This document shows, in pieces, positions 1-11,847 of a DNA stretch of 64,000 nucleotides (the stretch's first letter is position 1; every line of letters begins with the position of its first letter). The stretch comes from Gnetum montanum (taxonomy: Eukaryota > Streptophyta > Gnetopsida > Gnetales > Gnetaceae), in the NCBI GenBank assembly GCA_015680685.1, contig MNCI01020774.1, forward strand, positions 68,373 to 132,372, given 5' to 3'. Position numbers and translations under genes: made by a program. The notes beneath the pieces are model-generated. The model was given only the letters and a program-made list of their open reading frames with translations, ran no database searches and was not told the DNA's origin.

Positions 1-1309
1 GAGAAAGAGGATGTTAAATGTGATAAGCATTCGAGTTTGGGAAATATGAAGGGTGCCTCCAATCTAAGGGTGGTCTCCCCCACGACTGGGATGGTTGCCA
101 TTGTGATTGAACACAGGATCTCTGTACAAACTCTGGATGTAACGTGTTTCCCCAATGCTCATATAAATGTAACAATATTGGGCATTGGCCTTTGGGGTGA
201 TCGTACAGGGATATGTTGCATTCATACGTAGGATTGGCAGTTGAGCACTTATTCCCTTCATTATTTTTCTCCAAATGTCTAATGTTTTGTCCTACTTCTT
301 GGGTTGTCAAAACTCTATCTCCAATATTGTTGATACATTCTCCACACTTGTGATATATCTAGTCCAACATCTTATTAATCTTTTCCTCGGGTTCTTCTAA
401 TGATTGTTGTATTGGCAAAGATGATGTTTCCACCTTGAGATTTGTTGATTTCTCCTTGTTATGATCAAGGACCTTTGTTAAGTTGAAATTTTGGTCCTGT
501 TGATGTTTTTCAACACTCTCCCATGTAGCTTTTTCTCCTTCTTCTTTTCCTACCCTCTTAATAAGATCTTGGATTTGATGGGTTCGTAGTTCATATAGTT
601 GACCTTGGGCATACATTCCTAAGGTCTCTCTTGTTTCATTACGTAGCCCATTGATAATATGGTACATTAGCCTCTCCTCAGAAAACCCATTGCCTAAATA
701 GTTATGTAATAGTGCATAATATCTTTCTAAGGCCATGTCCAAGGGTTCATGTTGTGTTTGCTTCCATCCTTGGATTTGTTTCCTCAAGGCTAACACTCTT
801 GTGTAGGTTTGATATTTTTCGTTAAAGACTTCTACCATTGTTGACTAGCGTCGTATCGAATTTCGTTTTAACGATCTATGCCATACTTTTTCTTGGTCAA
901 CGAGTGTCATAGGAAAGAGCTTAAGTGTTTGTCAACCATTATCAATGTTATTCCATGTGCAGGCATTGTAGAAGGCTTGTAAATGTTGATATGGATCTAA
1001 GTCATAGCCTCTTGAAAATGTAGAAAAGTTGTTTAAATCGAGCCTAGGTAGACAGCTCTCTTTATGATGTCCACATGAGATTCGAATAGCCTCTTGTATT
1101 TGCATTAAGCTTGTAGTGGCCAGTGGGGGTTCATCGTCATCGGGTAAGTTAGGCTTTCATGTGTTGCGATGATGCTGTTTTTGTTTATGTTTATAAGAAA
1201 CTCCCACTTTAGGTTATATACTCCAATCTTCATCATCATATAGTTCGTTGGTTCTCCAATGAACTTCCTCACTAAGTGTGGCATTATTATTATCTTCTAG
1301 GAGAGGCAT
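1..1309 (-). pseudogene. AT1 gag (truncated by window edge, nonsense-damaged)
   Basis: The ATG at 1309-1307 is supported by a start region similar to AT4 gag (HWRTNxLYDDED). One frame runs to the window edge, about 436 codons, with no indel that I can see. It includes the conserved core (FNEKYQTYTRV, EPLDMALERYYALLHN, GLRNETRETLGMYAQGQL) around codons 158-260 and a downstream CX2-type knuckle remnant (CNISLYDHPKGQCP) whose second Cys is replaced by Ser. In-frame stops (for example TAG near 356-358) fit C-to-T changes of Gln, Arg or Trp codons. Gag forms the cytoplasmic particle in which reverse transcription happens. Family membership rests on strong similarity to 54629-56944. Confidence 0.88.
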
Positions 1310-1426
1310 TGTTGTGTGTGAATTTATGCGTGACTTTTTATAATTACTTCTTCTTTTTAAGAGATATATCGTTAAGTTCTCTACAGCGACCTTGTATGAT
1401 ATAACTAATCTAGATAACTAGTGCCA

Positions 1427-1444
1427 TCCCCGGCAACGACGCCA
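1427..1444 (-). promoter_or_regulatory. Primer binding site, tRNA-Asp type (AT1)
   Basis: The plus strand reads TCCCCGGCAACGACGCCA, one base different from the 3' end of plant tRNA-Asp (TCCCCGGCAACGGCGCCA). It lies one base outside the LTR, as expected for the site that primes minus-strand cDNA synthesis. Confidence 0.85.
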
Positions 1445-1790
1445 ATGATGAGTGGCGAGGTACCCCTACACTCAACCATACGAAATGAGCGTCGCACGCG
1501 CGATCTGGTCGAACTCCGTAGATGGACTAGTTGTGGCCCCTAGATAGTTAGCCTTAGGTCGTAGTTCGCTATCTTCCCACCTAGACTAATTTTGCATATG
1601 TCACGTATGGTTTAGTCTAGATGAGGTGTATGATGTGTTCTAATTCTAACGCTACTTCTGATGGCAGTGGGAAATAATATTAACTAAGCTAAGCTATGAG
1701 GAAAAGGGTAAGAAAATCTAATCTAGCCTAAGTGCGACGAGAAACCGATTCCTTGATCAACCGTACACATCTTGGACCTCGTGCACAACT

Positions 1791-1910
1791 GCCATTGGGA
1801 CTACCAAGCATAGATCCTAGGTACGCCACTGGGATTACCAAGCGTAGACCCCAAATACGCCACTGGGTTACCAAGCGTAGATCCTAGCTACACCACTGGG
1901 CTACCAAGCA
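1791..1910. repeat. 34-bp tandem repeat inside the AT1 LTR
   Basis: Units starting at about 1791, 1825, 1859 and 1892 share the core CACTGGGNTACCAAGCGTAG. The period is 34, 34 and 33 bp and the last unit is partial. Related single or double units occur in the AT4 LTR near 54070-54140. Confidence 0.85.
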
Positions 1911-2309
1911 GTCACACTTAAATGCTCGTAATCAAGTCGTATTCGTTCCGCTTCTAGGAGTTTCAGGGTGAGAGACTAATCGTGATAAGTAACCAATTCC
2001 TTGACTAGCTGTACACATCCATAGATGCTCGTAATCAAGTCGTACTCACACCACGCTATGAAAGCAATAAATAACATTAAATAAATAACAAATAAATAAA
2101 CTAAGTGAATGCTGCAATGATGAACTAATCTCGATCTTTATTGCCGGTCATGTGCATGTCCAAGTACGGCACACTCGAATAAAGACACCGTACAATTACA
2201 TTCACCACACTGCAGGTAGACACAGGAAAAATTCTAACTTTGGAGGGATCAAACTGCCAGAGCTTCGCTATTCTAAAACTGGGATCCCGAACAAGGGAGA
2301 GCCACCTCT

Positions 2310-2418
2310 TATTTATAGACATGGCGGTGGACTACGATATTGCGTACGCGATATCGTAAGGAAAGATGCGATATCGTGTACGCGATATCACGTCGACGAT
2401 ATACGCGATATCGTAGCC
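2310..2418 (-). promoter_or_regulatory. AT1 LTR promoter: GATATC cluster plus TATA box
   Basis: Repeats of the palindromic CGATATCG/GCGATATCG kind fill 2334-2418. A TATAAATA box on the minus strand follows at 2317-2310. The placement, near the LTR start and just upstream of TATA, is the U3 promoter position. The binding factor is unknown. Confidence 0.6.
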
Positions 2419-2439
2419 TGTGCGAACCGCGTCTCATCA

Positions 2440-2711
2440 AACATGTACCTATTCAAGGTACCTATGAGAGAAAACCTATAAAAATATCATGTATATGAAA
2501 GATGATGAGGAAGAATCTCTAAAATCAAGGGATTAGTCATAAGCTAATTTGGGAATATTGTTACATCAAATATGAACTAATATGAATGGAGGTGGACCAA
2601 CTCCTCATTTCTAAGCATTCTTTATATTCTATCATGGAGTTTGATGTTAGGTTATTTTAATTCTTTCTCATTTCTCAAATTATCTCTATAACAATGCTTT
2701 CAATCCTTTCA
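2440..2711 (+). repeat. C1 5' LTR, 3' part
   Basis: Matches 4826-5145 of the 3' LTR over most of its length (for example TGAAAGATGATGAGGA and TCAATCCTTTCA at the end). The 5' end is cut by AT1. Relative to the 3' LTR it lacks about 45 bases near 2585. Confidence 0.85.
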
Positions 2712-2713
2712 TT

Positions 2714-2725
2714 TGGTATCAAAGC
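2714..2725 (+). promoter_or_regulatory. Primer binding site, initiator tRNA-Met type (C1)
   Basis: TGGTATCAAAGC, one base from the canonical TGGTATCAGAGC, two bases after the LTR end. Confidence 0.8.
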
Positions 2726-2879
2726 TGAGTCATCATATTTATTTTTTATTTAACAACCTTGAACAAAAGATCCTTAGGCATATCATTTGAAAAATACATC
2801 CTCCAATAAATCTTGCCTATATTGCCAAAAAGTTATTTTTAGTAGTTGCAAATTTAACAAACTCCTTCATCCGTGTTGT

Positions 2880-3925
2880 GTGTTTTGATGCAGGATGTGC
2901 CAGAATTCAGAACGAAAGTCAAGCATGCGTGCAAGTCTGGTAATTTTGACCAGAAATTCGTCATCCGAGAGGGCGGATATGGTATTGTTTATTTTCTAAT
3001 TTTAGTCTCGCGTAGGCGGAAGCAGAAGCAGCAGTAGTAGCGTGGGATAGTTCCTATTGTGATCCTATGCGTTCTGCGTAAGCGTCTCCTATCCCATCAT
3101 GAGCAACCTGGTCGTATTCTGCAAATCCAAATCTGAATCCTGCTGCAACTGAGTCTGAATCCTGTATTCTTCAACGGATTGCAGTTAATCTGTGCAATTT
3201 TCGCAAACGCAATCGCAGTCTCTAAATCCTGCCTAAGACTCGTGATAGGTCTTCAAGTGCAGGTGGAGGAAGAGATTCATGTTTGTTTGATTGCCGGAAT
3301 TCGAGAGTTCCAGAGGAGCCTTGAGGCGATATTCTCTGCACGCGTTCTCCACCGAATCAGCGAACACAAAGCAGCAGTAGGGAGAACAATAACAATAGCG
3401 TTGCCACAGCCACGGTTTTCTTGAGAGGAAATCTTAATAATCTGGTGGATCTGAATTCCAATCTGAAATGGAAACCTCCAATGGTGGCCACTGCAACCAC
3501 GGCCGTGCCCGCAGCCGAATTTTTCAATGCACCTCACATTTTCATCGGCTTTGCACCATCGAAGTCGCCGGATTTCTGTATCATTGCTTCCCCGGCGCAA
3601 GCCACCGTTGCTGGAGAACACAGATACGGAAGTCACGATGATGAAAGCGACGACAATGGATCTATTTTACCAAGAAGAGAAGCACCCACAGGATACCAGC
3701 GTTTTCCGGGATGATTATGGAAAATTCAAGGAGATATGCCTGAAATTGCAGATTTCTAGCTGAGCGGCAGCTAGTTCGCCACCGTCCCAGAGATAAGCTT
3801 CCTAGGTGACCACGGCTTCTGCGTGGAGAAGCCCAGCAGCATATCTATCAACGCCGAGAACCAAATGATCTTCTGCAATAGCATCCAACAGCAGCAGCAG
3901 ATCAGCCCTGCATTTCCCAAGGTTG
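2880..3925 (+). other. Host-like GC-richer segment carried by C1, unidentified
   Basis: Base composition rises sharply and contains many CpGs. Short protein-like stretches appear in several frames: near 3425-3710 a frame rich in Ala/Pro/Ser ending with an acidic HDDESDDNGS tract, and near 3775-3925 a frame with PEISFLGDHGF, INAENQM and a poly-Gln run. A splice-acceptor-like TTTTGATGCAG precedes 2895. C2 has a decayed counterpart at about 5838-6000. I do not recognise the parent gene. It could also be untranslated leader DNA. Confidence 0.45.
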
Positions 3926-4763
3926 CATAAAATTTCATGAACAAGATTAGTGGTAACTGAACGGTAACATCATCAAAGATGAAAGATGAAGGTTACTACC
4001 AAAGAATACTTACGATTCCACATATAAAACAAGGCAAGTACCATTTATATTGAAATTTTAATTATACAGAAACTCTTCCATCGAAAGGGGGAAGAACATC
4101 TGTATCAATGGCAAGATTTTTTATCCTCACCGCAACCTTAGGATTGGCCATCCTATATTTGTAAATGGGTAACTTAAAATTGAAGAAGGTCCCTAACCCC
4201 CTATTTTATTCCTCAAAATTATAAGGCATGTATTTTTGATATTTTATCTCAAAAAGAGAAACAAAAAAAAAAAATAGAGACCTAAGTGACAACCAAAGCA
4301 AGATGAAGACATAAGCTCAAGACTACAACATGAGTGTGCCTTTAATAAGATAAGGCACATTATTTATTCAATGCAACTTCAGATGGAGAGTTTAATTCTC
4401 GAGAAGGTGCACTATCAAGAAGACTAACCTTAAAAATTGTACAAATGAGCTCATGCACAATAAGGTCCTACTCCTCTTATTGACAAACATAGATGAGGAA
4501 TAATCAAAAGATAAATCAAGTCTTCAACATCATACAACAAGATCAATGGAAGAGCTAGCATGGTGATGCCATTAACAAACAAGGATATCTCCACCAATAC
4601 TTCATTTAGAAGATAACATAGAAGATAAGAAGCTTCAAGATTAAATATGGTCATAATATAGTTGCATAATCTTTATTGTAAATGCATGACATGAAATAGA
4701 ATAGTGCATGCATCAAGGGGGTGTATTAAATGACAAGTATTATATTGTCATTAAGGGGGTGAT

Positions 4764-5145
4764 TGTGAGGATAATGCCAACATTAAACATATGGCATATA
4801 ACAAAGCAAGAGGATCATAATATTAACATATACCTATTCAAGGTAAGTATGATAGAAATCCTATAAATAATATCATGTATATGAAAGATGATGAGGAAAA
4901 ATCTCTAAAATCAAGGAATTAGTTAGCACCTAATTTGGGAATATTGTTACATCACTTCATATATAAATATGAACTAATGTGGATGGAAATTTTGTGCTTC
5001 ACCACTTACCCTGATTTGGTGGGGTGTGGACCAACTCCTCATTTCTATGCATTCTTTATGTTCTATCATGGAGTTTGATGTTAGGTTATTTTGATTCTTT
5101 CTCATTTCTCAAATTATCTCTATATCAATTTTTTCAATCCTTTCA
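4764..5145 (+). repeat. C1 3' LTR
   Basis: 382 bp, starting TGTGAGGATAATGCC and ending TCCTTTCA. It is the least interrupted copy of this LTR in the window and serves as the reference that shows where AT1 and AT2 landed in the others. Confidence 0.88.
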
Positions 5146-6120
5146 TTGCAACTGTATATACCAACTTGGTCTTGAAGTTTTTCTCAAATTTTATTTTGGT
5201 TTTTTTCATCCTGTATCAAATCTTGTCAATACTATAAAAAAAAGGTTTTTTAAGCCAATCCATATTATTATCTTACCTCCACTATGTAAAAAATTATGAG
5301 CCTGCAATGCCTCCTCCATGATCATTGCTTTGAATCATGGATCCTCTATGTTGTTATTTGTTTCTCTTCATGTCATTCTCTATTACCCCATTCATGAGGC
5401 TTTATTTATATATAAAAAAAAAACCTACCACTGTAAATACCTATTTCAAGATCTTAAAACTACATGAAAATGGGGTTATCTACTCAATCTTCACCAAATC
5501 TCTTATTAAGTTTTATATTGAAATTGCAAATTTTGTTGTTCACTGACATTTTGGGAAGAAAGCAGTTTATTCATTTGCTAGCATAACTAGCTATCATGAT
5601 AGTGGTGGTAGCAAGCAAAGCTATGCAGATCTTTGGTTTCCCCAACCATAAAGACATCCATGACAGTGCAAAAGGGCATCCTCCATTAGGACTCTGACAA
5701 CTCTTAGTGCTAAGGTTAGATTGTGCTCCTACAACATCTTCTATTGTAAGACTAGTGTCTCTCACAAATGCTTGCTTTCGAGTTCATCATTGAGCTGACT
5801 TTTAGAGTTTTTCTGAAAGAGCATTAAATCCAATGGCAAAGTTGCAAATTCTCAACCTTGTTGTGATTCTCCTATTCTAGCCATGGCTATCAACTGATCC
5901 CAATCATTACTTTCCTAGCTTAAGCCACCATTATTGGAAAATGAAAATATGGAAGGTGCGATGATGAAAGCAACAATCATGATGACAATGAAAAGTTTGA
6001 GGATTCAAAGAGTTACACTTGCATGACAAAGCTTGGCTTGACATCTATGACACAATAGGTTTAAATTGGTGGCTATGATGAGATCCACAACATTTTCACA
6101 AAGAAAGTGACAGTCTTTGA
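5146..6120 (+). mobile_element. C2 internal region, left piece
   Basis: AT-rich DNA between C1 and the copia-1 insertion. At about 5838-6000 it keeps a degenerate copy of the C1-carried segment (for example ATGATGAAAGCAACAATCATG against 3640-3660), so it belongs to a second C element whose 5' end is outside the window or was displaced by C1. The stretch 5150-5560 shows nothing recognisable beyond simple T-rich sequence. Confidence 0.6.
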
Positions 6121-6562
6121 TGTTGGAAAAAATTATGCAAAAAACATTGGCCAGACAACACAATAACCAAATTGCACAAGAAATCAAAGATGCAGAAATA
6201 AATAGAAACTAACCTCTAACAATTGATGCCTTTACATGAACTTGTTACGATGAGTGTTCTGATTCTTCTATCACACCAACACTCAACAATGATGATGTAT
6301 GCAAACTCTGAGTGTTTGTGATAGGGACTAAAAATGTACCACTATCGTGATTTCTTTCAATGCCTTTGTTCTCACATCAAGAACATTTTATAGGCTAGAA
6401 AAATGTCAATTATCAAACTTTTGATTTAAATGGCAAATATGAGACCACTCTTGTGGTAACCGTTACCAACTGTTGATTTTCTTGTAATGGTCACTTTTAT
6501 AAAATCATTACAAACCATTGGTTTTCCCCATAAATAGTTACATTAAGTTGTAAATGGTTACA
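6121..6562 (-). repeat. Copia-1 3' LTR
   Basis: Minus-strand TGTAACCATT...CCAACA. It carries about 20 extra bases at its start compared with the 5' LTR: a second TGTAAC motif separated by ATTTACAACTTAA. Confidence 0.88.
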
Positions 6563-6862
6563 TTCTTCCACTTAGTCTCCATATTTAAATTAATATCCAT
6601 CAAACCCAAATTTCAAGAGATGAATACATGAATCATGATGATAGTTTCTCTAAATGTGAGTATCATCTTCCATGTATTACAATGTATTATCTCTTAAACT
6701 TAATTTCTTATATGGTAACTAAAATTTATGAATAAACCCAATGTTTATTCTAGGCCCTACCATATGTGAATTTTCTCTAATAACTGTATGCACAAACTGA
6801 ATATGAGAAAACATCACAACTGAATAATAGTTTCATTAAGACTATAAAATTTTACATATAAA

Positions 6863-9800
6863 TTACATTATGGAACCAAGTCCCATCTGAACCACATGAT
6901 CCTTAAATGACTTTAGTGGCATTCCTTCTGTCAAAGAATTAGATATCATCAATTTAGTGCTTATAAGCTCAATGATCACTCTCTTTTCTTTAACACATTC
7001 CCTTATGGCTAAGTACTTTATGTCAATGTGTTTACTTCGACTACCACTCTTATTATTCTTAGTCATAAACATAGCATTTTAATTGTCACAAAACATTATT
7101 AATGACCTAGATATAGAATTTATATTTCTAAGGCTCGAGATGAAACTCTTCAAACATACACCATGTGAAGTAGCCTCAAAATAAGAAACAAACTTTGCCT
7201 CCATTGTGAAAGTAGCAACCAAGGTTTACTTTCCACTCCTCCAAGACATAGTTCCTCCAAATAGCATAAAAACATAACCACATGTTGATTTCCTTGAATC
7301 ATCACAATTAACAAAGTCTAAGTTAGATTAGCTAATCACCTCCAAATTTTCAATTCGTCTATACAAAAGTAGATAATCTTTTGTACCTTGAAGGTACCTC
7401 ATGAATTTCTTTGCAACCCTCTAGTGGTCAATGCTTGGATTACTCTGATATCTACCCAACATTCCCATAGCAAATGCAATGTCAGGCCTTATGCAAACCT
7501 AAGCATACATTAGGCTTTTAGTAGCTGAAGCATATGAACTGTTGCTCATTTGTATTTTGTCTAAATTATTCTTGGGGCACTAGTTCAAATCGAACTTGTC
7601 ACCCTTCACAATGGGTGTTATACTCAATGAACAATCTTTCATCTGAAACCTCTCTAAAACTTTATTGACATAGGTTTATTGCAACAATCCCAAAATATAT
7701 CTAGATATGTCCCTATGGATCTTAATACCAATTACATAAGCTCCCTTACCCATATCCTTCATATCAAAGTTCTTAGAGAGAAATTACTTCACCTCGTATA
7801 GAAGGGTATCATCTACATATAGGACAAGGAAACAAATTTTGCTCCCACTAACCTTTTGGTATGTACATTGATCCATTATGTTCTCTTCAAAACCACATGG
7901 AATTTTAAATATCATCAATGCGAGGCCTATTTCATTCCATATATGGATTTCTTAAGGTTGCATACCAGTTGCTCATAACCACTAGAGAAAAAACCTTCCG
8001 ATTGTTTCATATAAACCTCTTCCTCTAGATCATCATTGATGAATGTCATTTTCAAATTCATCTAATGTAATTTAAAATCAAAATGAGAAACCAATTCCAT
8101 AATCACATGAAGGGAGTCCTTATTAGATACAAGAGAAGAGGTCTCCGTGTAATCTATTCCCTCTCTCTAAGTGAACCCTTTAGTAACAAGTCTTGCCTTA
8201 TATCTTTCAATGTCATCTAATGAGTCTTTCTTTGTCTTGAAGACCCATTTGCATCCACTAGTTTTTACACCATCAGGCAACTTGACAAGATCCCATACTC
8301 TATTAGATGACATAAAGTTCATCTCATCTTTCATGGCATCATCCCACAAGTTAGATTTCTTATAACTCATAGCTTGTGAAAACATTTCGAGATCATTTTC
8401 GGCTCCTATGTTACAGTCATATTCTTGTAGATACATTATATAGTCACTAGGAATTGCTAGTCGCCTTAATCTAGTAGATCTCCTTAATGTTGGTTCATCA
8501 TTCTCTTGAGGAGCATGATGTTCAACAGGTTTTGGTCTCTTTTGTTCAGCTAGATCTACTGCTTCTTGATTAGTAGCCTATGGAACTTCAATAAATGGTT
8601 GCTATTCATCACGCATTTGTGCTATAGGCATGTTGTGTACAATAATCAATCTATTACTTGAAGTAGATGGTTAAGTATCTACATGATCTTTCTCAAGGAT
8701 AATGTTCCAAGTTTGATTGCTTCCACTAATCAAGTTATTCTTAGGAAATTTAGCATTCCTTAATTCCAAAAACCTAGTATTATGTGATGGATAATAAAAT
8801 CTATATCCCTTAGATCATTTGGCATATCCAAAAAATACCCACTTATGGTCCTTGGTTCTAGCTTCTTTTCTTGTGAATGATAGACTCTTACTTTAGATAG
8901 GCATCCCTAAACACGTATATGTCACAAGCCTGGTTTCCAACCTTGGTTTCCATAATTCAAATGGTGTTTTGAGATAGCCTTGGTTGGAACTTGGTTTAAT
9001 ATATACATAGTTATCCTAAGAGCTTTAGTCCACAAGGACTTAGGAAGCTTGGAGCTGCTAAGCATACTCCACACCATGTCCAATAATGTTTGGTTTCTTC
9101 TTTCTACCACACCATTATGGTCTGGAGAACCAAGCATAGTGTACTAGGCAACAATCCCATGCTCTTGAAGAAACTTAGCAAATGGACTAGGCACTTGTCT
9201 GTCATCAATATATCTACCATGGTATTTACCACCTCTATCAGACTTCACTATCTTTATTTTCTTACCACACTATTTCTCTACCTCAACCTTAAACACATTA
9301 AAGGCATCTAAAAGCTTCATTCTTGTTATGAAGCAAGTAGAGATACATATATCATGAGTAGTCATAGATAAAAGTAATGAAATACCTTTGACCATACACA
9401 TCCATATTTGGACTACAAATATCTATATGTACAATGTCTAATATGTCTAAAATCCTCTTGGTACCTTTCTTTGACATATTGGTCTACTTTCCTTTTATGT
9501 AGTCCACACAAGTGTCAAAGTTAGTAAAATCTAGGGTACTAAGCACTCCATCATTTACTAATCTCTTTATTCTCTAAATAGAGATATGTCCTAATCTATG
9601 ATGCCATAGCATAAAGGATTCTTCATTCATAACACATCTCTTAATACTAGCACTATCATGAACATGCATAGAAGTATAAGAAGTTTCATTTTGTAAACTA
9701 ATTTTGAAAAGATCATCTATTAATGTACCATTTCCAATAATTAAAGGAAAATCCTAATGATACAAGCCTTGAAATAGAAATTAAATTTCTCAAAAAACTT

Positions 9801-9996
9801 TGAATATAAAATGTCTTTTCCAACTCTTAAATAAAACCACTACTTAAAACTAATTTACATGTTCCAACTACCTCCACATGTGAGCATATCATGTTGCCTG
9901 AATAGATGCACAACTCACTTCCCACTATCTTCCCTAAGTTTTGCACCCCTTACAAGGAATTAGTAACATGAATTATAGAACCGAAGTTAATCCATC
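6863..9996 (-). pseudogene. Copia-1 pol remnant (protease, integrase, RT, RNase H)
   Basis: Domains in copia order on the minus strand. Protease region near 9990-9950, with the active site changed to NFG before SIIHVTN. Gag-pre-integrase (LWHHRLGHIS) near 9600. Integrase core with SPDHNGVVERRNQTLL near 9130-9080. RT start (WVFKTKKDSLDDIERYKARL) near 8240. A damaged YVDD region near 7800. RNase H end (SRSKHIDIKYLAIREC, then HVVQMGLGSIM) at 7030-6863. Several frameshifts and many stops rule out function. The copia lineage follows from integrase preceding RT. Confidence 0.92.
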
Positions 9997-11411
9997 ATGT
10001 GTTATGGCCAACATCAAGCATATTTGATTGAAAACAAATAAGTGAAAATTCAGTAATATCATATTTAAAATCAGAGTAATTCACAGGTTGTATTACTACA
10101 TAAATCAAAATATGCTTATGTCACTAAATTTGAGGTTAAAATACTATATGACATGTTCACCAATGTAAATCATGCATAAAATATGAATCAAATAACATAA
10201 AAATTGCCTCTGTACTAAATTTTTATTTCAAATAGATACAAATATCCTTATGATGAAACTGTTAAATTATATTCGTTTTCTTAGTCCCTGTGGATAAATT
10301 AAGAAAAATAATTTAATACATTATCCTAATCAATCATACTAAATATAATAAAAATTCCTATGGGATAAAATATATTATATTACATATAATTAATCACAAT
10401 TTTAATGTCATCAAAAGCTCTTAATATATAATTTTGCATAATTAAAGATGTTGTATAATATGTCACTTCATAGATATGTACAAAAATATGCATCAAAAAA
10501 TTACCAAATTCTAACATTCCTTAAAAAATATGGTAATAAACATAGTTTTATTTAATAAGAAACTTTATTTTCATACCAATTCTCATGAATTTCTCCATTA
10601 TTATCATTCCTTGTTGAAGAAAATACAGGAATCCTAGTAGCAAAGAACATAAATGAAATACCATACCATAAGCCCCATGACTATCATTTCAAACTCATCT
10701 AGACCTTCAAAGACATTAGATAGTCAGAGACATTAGATTGTAAAAAAATATTTCTACAAATCACATATAAATCTATATACTCCTAAAACACCGAAGCAAG
10801 CATCATTCCTCAACATTTTTAGCAAAATCAAAGTAGTTTCTACAAGAATTGAGATCAGCAAATACATATGCACACAATACCCAAAACCCTTACCACTCAT
10901 TACACCATCTTCTAATCTCCTTCTCTGAAAGGCCTAATTACAACAAAACCCTCGATGAACAGACACAAAAATTCAATGCAGCTACCAAACAATAAACATA
11001 GTTGTAGTGCCTTCGTGTATGAAGATCATATAAACCTAAAACATTTTCAGTTTCAGTTCCCCTTGGACCCTTGCTCAAATTAATTCATTTCTTTGAAAAT
11101 GTAAAAGATTGATGATATTCTTATCCAAACTGTAAACTTGATGATATTCATATGTATAACAAAGAAAGAGAAATGGGTGCTTAGGCATGGATATTATGCA
11201 TAGTCCATGCATATGAAAATCAATTAGGCTAGACAAAATGACTTCAAACAGTTTCAGGGATGAAATGGTAAAATGGTCATAATTTGAAATGAGAATAGAG
11301 AAAAGGAAGTCCTAACAAATAGACTACACTTGCTTCAAATAGTCATTGTCTTAGCATGAAGTCATAACAAACACACATAAAGCTCTAAGAGTCAAGACAA
11401 AGATGTAACTA

Positions 11412-11423
11412 GCTCTAATACCA
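11412..11423 (-). promoter_or_regulatory. Primer binding site, initiator tRNA-Met type (copia-1)
   Basis: The minus strand reads TGGTATTAGAGC, one C-to-T change from TGGTATCAGAGC, two bases from the LTR end. Confidence 0.8.
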
Positions 11424-11425
11424 AA

Positions 11426-11847
11426 TGTTGGAAAAAATTGTGCAAAAAACATTGGCCAGAAAACATAGTAATCGAATTGCACAAGGAATCAAAGATGTAG
11501 AAATAAATCAAAACTGACCTCTAGCCATTGTTGTCTTTATGTGAACTTGTTGTAGTGGGTGTTTTGATTCTTTTATCACACCCACACTCAACAATGATGG
11601 TGTATGCAGACTCTAAGCATTTGTTATAGGTACCAAAATTCTAACATTGTTGTGATTTCTTTCAATGCCTTTTTTCTCCCATCAAGAACATTTTATAAGC
11701 TAGAAAAATGTCAGTTACCAAAATTTTGGTTTAAATGGCAAAGATGAGACCACTCTTATCATAATCGTTACAAACCGTTGGTTTTTCCATAATGGTCACT
11801 TTTATGGAACTATTACAAACTATTGGTTTTTCCCATAAATGGTTACA
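11426..11847 (-). repeat. Copia-1 5' LTR
   Basis: 422 bp with TG...CA ends. It pairs with 6121-6562 throughout (for example AACATTGGCCAGA at both). Confidence 0.88.

Larger units (their letters stand above)
1..2439 (-). mobile_element. AT1: 5' half of an Athila-like Ty3/gypsy LTR retrotransposon
   Basis: Seen: on the minus strand, a 5' LTR (2439 down to 1446), a tRNA-Asp-type primer site (1444-1427) and a gag frame (1309 down to the window edge). The 3' part lies outside the window. The LTR starts TGATGAGACG and ends ACTCATCA on the minus strand. It sits inside the LTR of element C1. The bases after its right end, AACAT, match the uninterrupted C LTR copies at about 4826 and 22374, so AACAT is the likely target duplication, but its partner is off-window. 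Known: Athila/Calypso-type elements prime from tRNA-Asp. The clade assignment is inference because no pol is visible in this copy. Confidence 0.9.
1446..2439 (-). repeat. AT1 5' LTR
   Basis: 994-bp LTR with TG...CA ends. On the minus strand it carries, near its start, a dense GATATC-palindrome cluster (about 2334-2418), then a TATA box TATAAATA (2317-2310), then a long R-U5 part containing four copies of a 34-bp repeat (1791-1910). It resembles the LTRs of AT2, AT3 and AT4 in order of parts, with a longer R-U5. Confidence 0.88.
2440..5145 (+). mobile_element. C1: LTR element carrying a host-like segment, no gag-pol
   Basis: Seen: the end of a 5' LTR (2440-2711, its front lost to AT1), a primer site, a 2-kb internal region and a 3' LTR (4764-5145) preceded by a purine tract (TTAAGGGGGTGAT). 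No gag, protease, RT or integrase motif is visible. The internal part holds a GC-richer segment (2880-3925) unlike the AT-rich rest. The 3' half (3925-4763) aligns with 12070-12934 of C2. A large gene-fragment-bearing non-autonomous element is the simplest reading. The 5 bases after the 3' LTR are TTGCA; the matching copy would lie left of the window. Confidence 0.8.
6121..11847 (-). mobile_element. Copia-1: Ty1/copia LTR retrotransposon with exact target duplication
   Basis: Complete minus-strand element. The 5' LTR is 11847-11426, the primer site 11423-11412, the pol remnant 9996-6863, the purine tract (AAGTGGAAGAA) just outside the 3' LTR, and the 3' LTR 6562-6121. Flanks TTTGA (6116-6120) and TTTGA (11848-11852) are a perfect 5-bp target duplication. 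It sits inside C2. Many frameshifts and stops, plus visible LTR divergence, mark it as old. No convincing gag was found between 9996 and 11410; that stretch is very AT-rich. Confidence 0.93.

Noticed and set aside
5024-5299. 91-codon hydrophobic frame
   Set aside because: Lies across the C1 3' LTR end in T-rich DNA; a chance frame, not a membrane protein.
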